A stretch of DNA of 64,000 bases from Stenomitos frigidus_A (lineage in GTDB: Bacteria > Cyanobacteriota > Cyanobacteriia > Leptolyngbyales > Leptolyngbyaceae), in the NCBI RefSeq assembly GCF_963877135.1, contig NZ_CAWNSW010000073.1:62001-126000 (forward strand), in the 5' to 3' direction. Within the stretch, counting starts at the first letter, position 1. Each line of letters opens with the position of its first letter. Below, one piece after another: positions 26,795-34,630 of this stretch. Made by a program: the position numbers and the translations under genes. The notes beneath the pieces were generated by a model, which was not told the DNA's origin, made no database searches, and saw only the letters and a program-made list of their open reading frames with translations.

Positions 26795-26820
26795 AGTTGC
26801 ATAAGCAACTAATTGCTTAT
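26795..26820. promoter_or_regulatory. Overlapping palindromes, probable PadR operator
   Basis: AGTTGC-ATAA-GCAACT (26795-26810) is a perfect palindrome. It overlaps ATAAGCAA-CTAA-TTGCTTAT (26801-26820), another perfect palindrome with 8-base arms. They sit just downstream of the predicted devB transcription start, where a bound repressor would block elongation. Confidence 0.6.
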
Positions 26821-26868
26821 GAAGCTGATAGTGCCTTAGCGGTGAGTGGAATCTAGAGGTATTGTCCT

Positions 26869-27969
26869 ATGCAAACAGTGACATCTAAAACAACTGCAGT
26901 CAGCAAGCCACTTTCTAAACTGACGCAGCGACGAGTTCTGGTCGTAGCGGCTCTTGGAGGCATGATCGCGACGGGGTGCCTACTGTATGGTGCCTCATAC
27001 TTCTCCCTCGCTTCTCAGAAAGCGATCTCCGCTGTGCCAGTGAGCACAAAAGCGACAAGAGTAACTGCGTTAGGCCGCTTGGAGCCACAGGGCGAAGTGA
27101 TCCAACTGGCAGCTTCTAGTAAAGGCAGTCGGGTTGAGCAATTGTTAGTGCAGCGGGGCGATCGGGTGCGGGCAGGTCAAGTGATTGCGGTTTTAGACTC
27201 GCGCGATCGCCTTCAAGCGGCCCTGGAGAAAGCAAAGCAGGATGTACAGATTGCATTCACCAAATTGGCGCAAGTCAAAGCGGGAGCCAAAACAGGAGAG
27301 ATCGGCGCACAGTCTGCGACGATCGCTCGTTTGAACGCCGAGTTGAATAACGCCCAACTTGAAGCACAGCGCTATCAAACGCTCTATGAGCAGGGAGCCA
27401 TTTCGGCCTCGTCGCGCGATAGTAAGCAACTGGTCGCAGACACGACTCGCGCCCAACTTCAGCAGGCGAAAAATACGTTGAGCAGTGTGGCTGAAATCCG
27501 CCCTGTCGATGTTACGGCGGCAGAGGCAGAGGTTGCTAGCGCCCAAACAGTGGTGAAACAGGCACAGGCGGATTTGGCTCTGGCGTTGGTGCGATCGCCG
27601 CGTGATGGCCAAGTGCTCAAAGTCCACACCTGGGCAGGCGAAATTGTCGGCGATCAGGGCATTGTGGATCTGGGTCAGACCGACCAAATGTATGTGGTTG
27701 CTGAAGTGTACGAAAGTGACGTGAAAGACGTTCGCATGGGTCAGCCAGCAACGATTACCAGCAGCGCGTTCAACGGAGACGTGCATGGCACTGTCAAGGA
27801 AATTGGGCTGCAAATTCAAAAGAAAGGTGTTTTGGATACAAACCCAACCGCGGATGCCGACGCCCGGATTGTGGAAGTCAAAATTCGGTTAGACAAACCT
27901 GGAAGTCGTAAGGTTGCGGGTCTGACCAATCTAGAAGTCACGGTTCAGATTGCGAAGGAGGCGACATGA
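26869..27969 (+). CDS. devB: DevB-family membrane fusion protein
   Basis: Periplasmic adaptor of a DevBCA-type exporter, 366 residues. The membrane anchor is at about residues 23-45 (RRVLVVAALGGMIATGCLLY). The first half of the lipoyl-like domain includes VTALGRLEPQGEVIQLAA and RGDRVRAGQVIAVLDSRD. A long coiled-coil hairpin (about 115-235) is followed by LVRSPRDGQVLKVHTWAGE. In heterocyst-forming relatives DevBCA exports envelope glycolipids with TolC; other paralogues export other lipids or compounds. The gene overlaps devC by ATGA, so translation is coupled. The substrate here is unknown; control by the adjacent PadR gene suggests ligand-induced efflux. Confidence 0.93.
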   Translation: MQTVTSKTTAVSKPLSKLTQRRVLVVAALGGMIATGCLLYGASYFSLASQKAISAVPVSTKATRVTALGRLEPQGEVIQLAASSKGSRVEQLLVQRGDRVRAGQVIAVLDSRDRLQAALEKAKQDVQIAFTKLAQVKAGAKTGEIGAQSATIARLNAELNNAQLEAQRYQTLYEQGAISASSRDSKQLVADTTRAQLQQAKNTLSSVAEIRPVDVTAAEAEVASAQTVVKQAQADLALALVRSPRDGQVLKVHTWAGEIVGDQGIVDLGQTDQMYVVAEVYESDVKDVRMGQPATITSSAFNGDVHGTVKEIGLQIQKKGVLDTNPTADADARIVEVKIRLDKPGSRKVAGLTNLEVTVQIAKEAT

Positions 27970-29117
27970 GGAAAATTCCCCTCGCGTGGCTGCAGGTGAG
28001 CCGCGATCGCAACCGTCTGATCGTGGCTATGGCTGGCATTGCCTTCGCTGACATACTGATGTTTATGCAGCTAGGCTTTCGGACGGCGCTCTACGACAGC
28101 AATACGCAAGTGCATCGTAGTTTGCGCGCTGATCTGGTGTTGGTCAGCCCATTGGCCCGAAACATCGTGAGTATGACGGATTTTCCACGACGACGCTTGT
28201 ATCAGGCCAAGAGTTTTGGTGGGGTACAGTCAGCAGACGCGCTGTATGCCGATTCGCGGGAATGGAAGAATCCCGATACTCGGCATAATGAAGGCATTTT
28301 GTTTTTGGGCTTCAATCCAGAAAAGTCTGCTTTTAATTTGCCAGGGGTCGATCGCAACCTGGACAAACTCAAAATGCCCGATACGGTTCTGTTTGATGAG
28401 GGGTCACGGGGTAAATACGAGGCTACGATCGCCGCTTTACAAGCCGGTCAGGTCGTGCCCACCGAAATGCGGAGTCGCAAGATCAAGCTTGCCGGTTTAT
28501 TTATGGTTGGTGCGTCGTTTGCAGCCGATGGCAATGTGATTACCAGCGATCAGAATTTTTTGCGGCTCTTTCCCGAGCGTCAACAGTCAGAAGTCAGTGC
28601 TGGCCTCATTACATTAGAACCAGGCGTTGATCCGGTGCAGATGCAGCAAGTCCTTCAGGCCAATTTGCCGAATGATGTGAAGGTGATGACGCTAGCTGAG
28701 TTTGCCGAACTAGAAAAAACGTACTGGCAAAACAACACGCCGATCGGCTTCATCTTCAGCTTAGGCACGGTCATTGGCTTTATTGTCGGCGCGGTCATTG
28801 TGTATCAAATTCTGTCGAGTGATGTAGCAGAGCACTTGCCAGAATACGCCACGCTAAAAGCAATGGGCTATGGCGATCGCTATCTCTTAAGCGTGGTGTT
28901 TCAGGAAGCGCTCATTCTTGCCATTCTGGGCTTTATCCCAGGGCTTGGAATTTCCACAGGGCTCTATGCCTTGACCAGAGGCGCTACCAATCTACCGCTT
29001 TTTATGACCCTCACCCGGGTCGCCACCGTCTTCATGCTGACGATCGGCATGTGTTTGCTTTCGGGCGCGATCGCTACGCGGAAACTGCGATCGGCGGATC
29101 CGGCTGATATTTTTTAG
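27966..29117 (+). CDS. devC: DevC-family ABC permease
   Basis: Inner-membrane FtsX-like permease, 383 residues. The N-terminus (IPLAWLQVSRDRNRLIVAM) and following helix (IAFADILMFMQLGFRTALYD) are typical of DevC. A periplasmic domain spans about residues 45-250. Three C-terminal helices lie at about 258-280, 310-335 and 350-370, with EYATLKAMGYGDRYLLSVV as the cytoplasmic coupling loop. The ATG lies within the last codons of devB. It works with DevB and DevA as one exporter. Confidence 0.94.
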   Translation: MRKIPLAWLQVSRDRNRLIVAMAGIAFADILMFMQLGFRTALYDSNTQVHRSLRADLVLVSPLARNIVSMTDFPRRRLYQAKSFGGVQSADALYADSREWKNPDTRHNEGILFLGFNPEKSAFNLPGVDRNLDKLKMPDTVLFDEGSRGKYEATIAALQAGQVVPTEMRSRKIKLAGLFMVGASFAADGNVITSDQNFLRLFPERQQSEVSAGLITLEPGVDPVQMQQVLQANLPNDVKVMTLAEFAELEKTYWQNNTPIGFIFSLGTVIGFIVGAVIVYQILSSDVAEHLPEYATLKAMGYGDRYLLSVVFQEALILAILGFIPGLGISTGLYALTRGATNLPLFMTLTRVATVFMLTIGMCLLSGAIATRKLRSADPADIF

Positions 29118-29125
29118 GAGGTTCT

Positions 29126-29848
29126 ATGCAATCTCTCAACACCGCTCAACCGATTGTTTCGATCCAGGCCTTAGATCACTATTACGGTCAGGGACGGCTC
29201 CAGAAACAGGTTTTGTTTGACATTCAGTTAGACATTCAGGCCGGCGAAATTGTCATCATGACGGGACCATCTGGGTCAGGTAAAACCACCTTGCTGTCAT
29301 TGATTGGTAGCCTGCGGTCTGCCCAAAGTGGCAGCTTAAAGGTGCTTGGACAGGAACTCTGTGGCGCTAGTAAGCAACAGATGGTAACGCTACGGCAAAA
29401 CATTGGCTATATCTTTCAGGCGCACAACTTGCTGAAGTTTCTCACCGCTAAACAAAACGTGCAGATGTCTCTAGAGCTGCATGCTTTGTCCGCCGCCGAA
29501 ACCCACGCAAGAGCTGAAGCAATGCTGGCAGCAGTGGGGCTGGAGGAACGATCGAGCGACTACCCAGAAAATCTGTCGGGCGGGCAAAAACAGCGTGTAG
29601 CGATCGCCCGTGCCCTAGTCAGTCAGCCCAAACTCGTGTTAGCAGATGAACCCACTGCTGCGTTAGACAAACAAGCGGGGCGCAATGTCGTGGAACTGAT
29701 GCAGCGTCTTGCCAAAGAACAGGGCTGTACGATTTTGCTGGTGACGCATGACAACCGCATTCTCGACATCGCCGATCGCATTATGCAGATGGAAGATGGA
29801 CGTCTCACAGCGAATGCTCAACGAACGCAAACAACGCCTGCCGCCTGA
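29126..29848 (+). CDS. devA: DevA-family ABC ATPase
   Basis: 240-residue ATPase of the DevBCA exporter. It contains Walker A GPSGSGKTTL at about residues 46-55, the Q-loop IGYIFQAHNLL, the signature LSGGQKQRVAIARAL and Walker B LVLADEPTAALD followed by the H-loop VTHD. The ATG is 8 bases after the devC stop, and an AGGAGG Shine-Dalgarno overlaps that stop, so it is translated from the same mRNA. The tail is short and polar. Confidence 0.96.
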   Translation: MQSLNTAQPIVSIQALDHYYGQGRLQKQVLFDIQLDIQAGEIVIMTGPSGSGKTTLLSLIGSLRSAQSGSLKVLGQELCGASKQQMVTLRQNIGYIFQAHNLLKFLTAKQNVQMSLELHALSAAETHARAEAMLAAVGLEERSSDYPENLSGGQKQRVAIARALVSQPKLVLADEPTAALDKQAGRNVVELMQRLAKEQGCTILLVTHDNRILDIADRIMQMEDGRLTANAQRTQTTPAA

Positions 29849-29889
29849 GTGCAATCACCTCTGATTCAGTTTCTGGCAGAGTCAACAAA

Positions 29890-30002
29890 CGATGCAGAAG
29901 CAATGTGAGGCCATACAGAAGCATCGCCCCTTGCCACACAAAAGGATTGTGACTCGGTACAGAAGCAATGTGACCCGATACAAAAGGATTGTTGGGGCGA
30001 TC
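29890..30002. repeat. Five degenerate ~21-bp direct repeats
   Basis: Units of the type ATACAGAAGCAATGTGACCC and ACACAAAAGGATTGTGACTC follow head to tail about five times between devA and the carotenoid oxygenase gene. The unit alternates AGAAGCAATGTGA and AAAAGGATTGTGA. There is no spacer diversity of CRISPR type. It may be a transposon end with repeated transposase sites or a regulator-binding array. Confidence 0.6.
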
Positions 30003-30086
30003 GGCTCAACGATCAACACGAAACAGCCGACAGAACGTGTCAATTACATGCCAGACCAATCATCATGAGGAAAACGGAGTTTAGCG

Positions 30087-31517
30087 ATGGTAATAGCAGT
30101 ACAAGCAACCGCAGCCTGGTCAAAAGCAGTCCTTCAATCTGCAACAGAATTTGGCCCTGTGCCACTCACCGTTTTAGCGGGGGCAGTGCCTCCGGGCTTG
30201 CGTGGTTCTCTCTATCGCAACGGGCCTGCCACGTTAGAACGCGGTGGACAACGCGTAGGGCACTGGTTTGATGGCGATGGTGGCATCTTGGGGCTTCATT
30301 TCACCGACGGTAGAGCAACAGGCGTTTATCGCTACATTCAAACAGCGGGCTATCGAGCCGAGAAGCAAGCAGGCAAATTTTTGTTTGGCGGTTACGGGAT
30401 GATGCCTCCTGGTGACTGGTGGGAGCGGTTTAACAAAGGGCCAAAAAATGTTGCGAATACATCCGTCATCGCGCTGCCTGATAAGCTGCTGGCGCTGTGG
30501 GAAGGTGGACTCCCCCATGCTCTGACGCTGGAGACGCTCGACACGCTGGGACTTGATGACCTCGGTGGTTTAGACGGAGCCGCCTATTCGGCACACCCGA
30601 AACGTGACCCGCAGACGGGTGAAATTTTCAACTTTGGGGTGAGCTTTGGGCAAAATGGCACGCTGAATCTGTATCGTAGCGATGCCAGTGGGACGGTGCA
30701 GCAGCATGGCAAAATCCCGCTTCAGGGGTTGCCTCTCATCCATGATTGTGTGCTGGCAGGCAGGTATCTGGTGTTTTGCATGTCGCCCGTGCGTCTGAAT
30801 GCATTGCCTCTTTTAGCCATGCTCAAGAGCTACAGTGAGGCGCTAACCTGGCAACCAGAGAAAGGGACTGAGATCATTGTCGTCGATCGCACCACGCTTG
30901 AAGTGGTCAGTCGCACCGAAGCCGATCCCTGGTATCAATGGCACTTTGGTAATGGTGGCGAGCTTCCCGACGGCTCGATCGCCTTCGATCTGGTGCGCTA
31001 TGAGGACTTCCAGACCAACCAATTTTTGCAAGAAGTCTCAACCGGGCACACCAACACGCTGGCTAAAGGAACCCTGTGGCAACTGCGGCTAGAACCCAAT
31101 GCGGGTGTCGTGCTGGAGTGCAATCAAGTCGTCGATCGCAGCTGTGAGTTTCCCACCGTAGAGCCCAGCATGGTCGGTCAGCGATCGCGCTATACGTACC
31201 TGTCGCTGCATCGTCAAGATACCGTGCTGCAGCATGAACTGTTTGGCACGATCGCCCGCTTCGACTACCAGACCGCCACCCTTACCGAAGCCGATTTGGG
31301 CACCAATCGCTATCCCAGCGAACCCATTTATGCACCGGACGCTGACAATGCGGGTCAGGGCTGGGTTCTGACCGTTGTGTATGACGGCACTACTGACTGT
31401 AGTGAAGCCTGGATTTTTGATGGCGATCGGCTGGATGATGAGCCTGTCTGTAAACTAGCCCTTCCCCACGTTGTGCCACCCGGTTTTCATGGCACCTGGA
31501 ATCCACGCACGCGGTAG
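30087..31517 (+). CDS. Carotenoid/apocarotenoid cleavage oxygenase (RPE65 family)
   Basis: Non-heme iron dioxygenase of 476 residues, a seven-bladed beta-propeller. Conserved family segments are GLRGSLYRNGPATLERGG near the N-terminus and GHWFDGDGGILGLHF. Four His ligands are expected; candidate positions are in AYSAHPKRDP, LPLIHDCVLAGRY, YQWHFGNGGELPD and the C-terminal PGFHGTWNP. Cyanobacterial relatives cleave apocarotenals to retinal or related aldehydes. It has ACGGAG as a ribosome-binding site 11 bases before ATG 30087. It is single, with degenerate 21-bp repeats upstream and a hairpin downstream. Confidence 0.92.
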   Translation: MVIAVQATAAWSKAVLQSATEFGPVPLTVLAGAVPPGLRGSLYRNGPATLERGGQRVGHWFDGDGGILGLHFTDGRATGVYRYIQTAGYRAEKQAGKFLFGGYGMMPPGDWWERFNKGPKNVANTSVIALPDKLLALWEGGLPHALTLETLDTLGLDDLGGLDGAAYSAHPKRDPQTGEIFNFGVSFGQNGTLNLYRSDASGTVQQHGKIPLQGLPLIHDCVLAGRYLVFCMSPVRLNALPLLAMLKSYSEALTWQPEKGTEIIVVDRTTLEVVSRTEADPWYQWHFGNGGELPDGSIAFDLVRYEDFQTNQFLQEVSTGHTNTLAKGTLWQLRLEPNAGVVLECNQVVDRSCEFPTVEPSMVGQRSRYTYLSLHRQDTVLQHELFGTIARFDYQTATLTEADLGTNRYPSEPIYAPDADNAGQGWVLTVVYDGTTDCSEAWIFDGDRLDDEPVCKLALPHVVPPGFHGTWNPRTR

Positions 31518-31537
31518 CTTACGATTCAAGCCTTTGC

Positions 31538-31568
31538 GGGTAGTCCTCTTTAGAAAAGGACACTGCCC
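31538..31568. terminator. Imperfect hairpin between convergent genes
   Basis: GGGTAGTCCT at 31538-31547 pairs imperfectly with AGGACACTGCCC at 31557-31568, with one bulge or mismatch region. It lies 21 bases after the carotenoid oxygenase stop and before the convergent gene end at 31618. No T-run follows. Confidence 0.4.
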
Positions 31569-31617
31569 ATCCGCCGCTGCCGCTCTCTAGCACTACCGCA
31601 CGCCTGACTCCCGAACC

Positions 31618-31950
31618 CTAAAAGCGGAGCCTGCCTTCAGTTAAAAGTTTGAAGCCCGAGATGAGTGCGGCAAAGGCAATCATAAAGTTCCAAAGGCTGG
31701 TCGGCTTCAGCATCACGCCGCCGCTGAGAAAAACGAGCACAATACCAAAAATCAATAAACCCCAGCCCAAGCTACCCGTTTGACGGCGAAAAAACAGCAG
31801 TGAGGTCACGCCACCCATGATGGCTAAAACAGAACCTAACGCTGGCAGGTTGCGCCAGAAGTAGGGGGAATAGTAGGTCGAAAACATAATGTTCTGACCC
31901 AAAAAATACATACCTGCCAGCAGCAGCAATAGACCAAATAACTGACTCAT
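31618..31950 (-). CDS. Small four-helix membrane protein
   Basis: 110 residues with four predicted membrane segments: LFGLLLLLAGMYFLGQNIMF, NLPALGSVLAIMGGVTSLLF, LGWGLLIFGIVLVFLSGGVM and FMIAFAALISGFKLL. I recognise no functional motif. The ATG at 31950 follows about 110 bases without other genes from the kinase stop at 32063, on the same strand. It could be co-transcribed with the upstream Ser/Thr kinase gene. Probably a conserved cyanobacterial hypothetical. Confidence 0.75.
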   Translation of the reverse strand: MSQLFGLLLLLAGMYFLGQNIMFSTYYSPYFWRNLPALGSVLAIMGGVTSLLFFRRQTGSLGWGLLIFGIVLVFLSGGVMLKPTSLWNFMIAFAALISGFKLLTEGRLRF

Positions 31951-32062
31951 TGGCTCAAAAAACGTCCCAATTTGTGTTTATCGTTCCCTACATCCATCAA
32001 AAATCACGACTCAAGAGGGCGATTCCGGATAGAGTCAGTCATATTGTTTGTACTGAGGATGA

Positions 32063-33646
32063 CTAATGCCCAAAAGAAGAGCCACCGGGGTCTTTTTCCA
32101 TTTCGGTGGTAATGCGTGGTTTCAGCTTATCAAACTCTGACTTCAGTAGATTTTTGCTGAGGGTAGCTTGCCCGATCGATCGCCAAGATTGACTGGTAAT
32201 AGCCCATTCTTGAAGCTGCAGCCGTTGGGATTCGTTAATCGTGATGGTCATCGCGTGCACGCAGGCATCGGGTTGCTCCAGCCCAAACAACAAGAGTTGA
32301 TACTCCCCTTTTTCAATCAACAGTCGAATCAGCTCTTGACCCTGTAGAGTTTTGAGATCCAGGTAGCAGGGCAGCCAGCGTGGCCCTTGCTCTTGCTTGC
32401 CATTGCCTTTCTGACTGCGCTTACGGTTGTAAATGCCTGTAATCCACAGCAGCGTTGGGTGTGGCGACATGGCGTAGAGGAAATTTTTGTAAATGACATT
32501 GTAGAGTCTGTACACCTGCAGATTTTGAATTTCTTGCTGGGGTAGCATAACCCACACGGCTGGTAGATTTTGTCGACCCATCGCCAAAGTTTGAGCAAAG
32601 ACGATTTGCGCCGTCGGTTTATCCTGGGGCCAGGTGGCAACCTGCCACGCTCCATCCACTGGGAGGAGGAGATCGAGCTGCGGTGGTAGTGAACTTTTTA
32701 CGGGTTTGCGTTGCAGAATTCTGCTGATGTCTCCAACAACGCGATCCTTTTCGAGGTACCGCTTGTGTAACGGTTCTAAGGCCTCAAGGACATGAGCAAC
32801 TGACTGTGGGCGATCTCTAGGTGACTTTGCCAGGCAGCTCATGACTAAGTTTTCTAGCGCTTTCGGTAGCTTCAGATGGGGACTAACGGCTTCAAACGAT
32901 CGCGGCGGTTGAGAATGATGGGCTTTGTACCAGGCACCGAACGCGTGCGTTTCGACATGAAGCGGCATTTTACCCGTCAGCATCTCGTACATCATGACGC
33001 CGAGACTGTAGATGTCAGAGCGTGAATCGAGTTCTCGACCTTCCATCTGCTCTGGCGAGGAGTAGGCCAGGGTACCCATGTAAGAGCTGGTCTGATCACT
33101 ATTGGCTTGCAGCAGTTTAGAAATGCCGAAATCGAGAATTTTTACCAGTTCCCCCAGGCTCGCATCGCGGCTGACCAAGATGTTGCTGGGCTTGATGTCA
33201 CGGTGAATGATGGAATACACCGTATCGTCGATCACGATGCCCTGGTGAGCACACTGTAAACCGAGCGAAATCTGCCGAGCAAGGGTCAGGAAGCGAGGCA
33301 ACGGGAGCGGCTGATTATTAATGACTTCGCTCAGGCTTTGCCCCTGCAAATACTCCATGACGTAAAAAGGAACCTCTTCTTCCTTGTAGTCCGTGACGCC
33401 ATAATCGATGACATTGACGATGTGAATGCTTTTACGCCCCAATTGGGCACAGGTGCGTGCTTCACTCTTAAAGCGATCGCGCATTTTAGGGTTGAGCAGC
33501 GCTTGCGCTAGAAACTTAACGGCAATCACGCCCCCCAGCAACGTATCTTCTGCCCGGTAGACTCGCCCCATTGCGCCTTTGCCAATTAGTTCAGCAAGTC
33601 GATAACGGTTAGCAAGTAAGCGTCCAAGGTTAGAATCGGTCGTCAT
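32063..33646 (-). CDS. Serine/threonine protein kinase with unknown C-terminal domain
   Basis: 527 residues. A eukaryotic-like kinase domain spans about residues 10-280: glycine loop LIGKGAMGRVYRAE, catalytic Lys in IAVKFLAQ, HRD loop IIHRDIKPSNIL, and DFG in VKILDFGISKLL. The APE-region YSSPEQMEGRELDSRSDIYS is also present. All catalytic residues are intact. The C-terminal ~230 residues (from about 310) are a soluble region of unknown type and contain no membrane helix, so the kinase is likely cytoplasmic. Such PknB-like kinases in cyanobacteria act in stress and motility signalling. ATG 33646. Confidence 0.93.
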   Translation of the reverse strand: MTTDSNLGRLLANRYRLAELIGKGAMGRVYRAEDTLLGGVIAVKFLAQALLNPKMRDRFKSEARTCAQLGRKSIHIVNVIDYGVTDYKEEEVPFYVMEYLQGQSLSEVINNQPLPLPRFLTLARQISLGLQCAHQGIVIDDTVYSIIHRDIKPSNILVSRDASLGELVKILDFGISKLLQANSDQTSSYMGTLAYSSPEQMEGRELDSRSDIYSLGVMMYEMLTGKMPLHVETHAFGAWYKAHHSQPPRSFEAVSPHLKLPKALENLVMSCLAKSPRDRPQSVAHVLEALEPLHKRYLEKDRVVGDISRILQRKPVKSSLPPQLDLLLPVDGAWQVATWPQDKPTAQIVFAQTLAMGRQNLPAVWVMLPQQEIQNLQVYRLYNVIYKNFLYAMSPHPTLLWITGIYNRKRSQKGNGKQEQGPRWLPCYLDLKTLQGQELIRLLIEKGEYQLLLFGLEQPDACVHAMTITINESQRLQLQEWAITSQSWRSIGQATLSKNLLKSEFDKLKPRITTEMEKDPGGSSFGH

Positions 33647-33765
33647 AGTTCACGCCAAGGGGGCAATTGCTGCTCCTGAGTGCTCAGGTACAACACAGTG
33701 CAAGTTCAACAACACAGCCATAAGTTGATGCAAGAGTCTTGGCTGTTAGTAGAGGGACTCTGCGA

Positions 33766-33898
33766 TTAGGGACTTTAAAGAAATAATGTTATGGACTGTA
33801 GCGGTCAGCCGTCAGCGGTCAGCGGTCAGCCGTTAGAGAAAAGCTGATAGCTGATGGCTGATCCAAAAGTATGCACTTATTTTTTAACAAGTCCTTAG
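33766..33898. mobile_element. MITE-like element, copy at 33.8 kb (heptamer core)
   Basis: The left end TTAGGGACTTTAAAGAAATA and right end TTATTTTTTAACAAGTCCTT resemble imperfect inverted repeats. The centre is GGTCAGC/TGATAGC heptamers. It has no coding capacity. Same family as 52853-52973, 56057-56205 and 62843-62990. Confidence 0.7.
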
Positions 33899-33981
33899 TC
33901 ATCCCATCAAGTCTAGTAATCCCGTAAAATCTATTTTAGCGATCTCAGTTGCGTCAGGTGTCTGGGTTTCTTGCCTGCGAT

Positions 33982-34029
33982 CGCTCCCTTTGAATGACGC
34001 TCCCTTTGAATAACGCTCCCTTTGAAAGA
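33982..34029. repeat. Three 16-bp tandem repeats
   Basis: CGCTCCCTTTGAAT(G/A)A occurs at 33982-33997 and 33998-34013, with a slightly varied third unit at 34014-34029. It is non-coding and lies downstream of the 148-residue gene. Confidence 0.85.
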
Positions 34030-34034
34030 AAAGT

Positions 34035-34079
34035 AGATGTAATGGCTCCAGTCAAAGGCCTTGTTAAGCCATCACATCT
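34035..34079 (-). terminator. Hairpin downstream of the 148-residue gene
   Basis: AGATGTAATGGCT at 34035-34047 pairs with AGCCATCACATCT at 34067-34079. The single mismatch becomes a G-U pair in the minus-strand RNA. It starts 45 bases after the stop at 34124. There is no strong U-run. Confidence 0.45.
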
Positions 34080-34123
34080 AACCAATCGTGTCACCGTGAT
34101 CTTTCAGCAAACTTAAATAAAGC

Positions 34124-34570
34124 CTAATCAGAGTGCCGCTCTAGTGTCGCCTCCATCGTGCTGGTGAGGTAATGACCCGCCATAATGCCACTGGACAGAT
34201 AGTACTTATTGTCATCCATACGGTAGAGCGTTTCAAACCCACTACGGCGCTGTCGATCGCCCAGTACCCAATACCGTTGCACGATCGACTCTTGGGCAAC
34301 CCAGCCTTCGCCCTCCACGCGACCGAGTAGACTATGCTGCAGCACAAAGGTATATTGTCGCTCTCCAGCATCAAGCCGTCCCCGATACTGAAAGGAAATT
34401 TCTTCGCGATCAGTTCCCGGAAACGCCAGCTTTGTGACCATCGTAAACCAGTCATCTCGGCTCCAGCCGACCAGGGTTTTGCCAATTACAGTAACAGGCA
34501 TCCCGTTACGTTCAAGCCAGTTACCCTGGAGTGACCAGCGTCCCGCCTCCATTAAAAAGGTGTGAGCCAC
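34124..34570 (-). CDS. Conserved cyanobacterial hypothetical protein (lipocalin-like size)
   Basis: 148 residues from a GTG at 34570. Segments MEAGRWSLQGNWLERNG, LVGWSRDDWFTMVTKL and ESIVQRYWVLGDRQRRSGFE suggest a beta-rich fold, and I recall similar uncharacterised cyanobacterial proteins. The frame stays open upstream for another ~57 bases to a TAG, and the translated sequence (EAIKARDGSVAHTFL) looks protein-like, but no ATG, GTG or TTG is in it. The gene may be slightly 5'-truncated, or the true start may be in another frame. It lies just downstream of anmK on the same strand. Confidence 0.65.
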   Translation of the reverse strand: MAHTFLMEAGRWSLQGNWLERNGMPVTVIGKTLVGWSRDDWFTMVTKLAFPGTDREEISFQYRGRLDAGERQYTFVLQHSLLGRVEGEGWVAQESIVQRYWVLGDRQRRSGFETLYRMDDNKYYLSSGIMAGHYLTSTMEATLERHSD

Positions 34571-34630
34571 ACTGCCATCCCTTGCTTTGATTGCTTCTTG
34601 TGATGCTGGTATTTGTGGTAATTCATGCTA

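Noticed and set aside
29890..30002. Possible CRISPR array
   Set aside because: Units are degenerate and follow without unique spacers of constant length; no cas gene is near.
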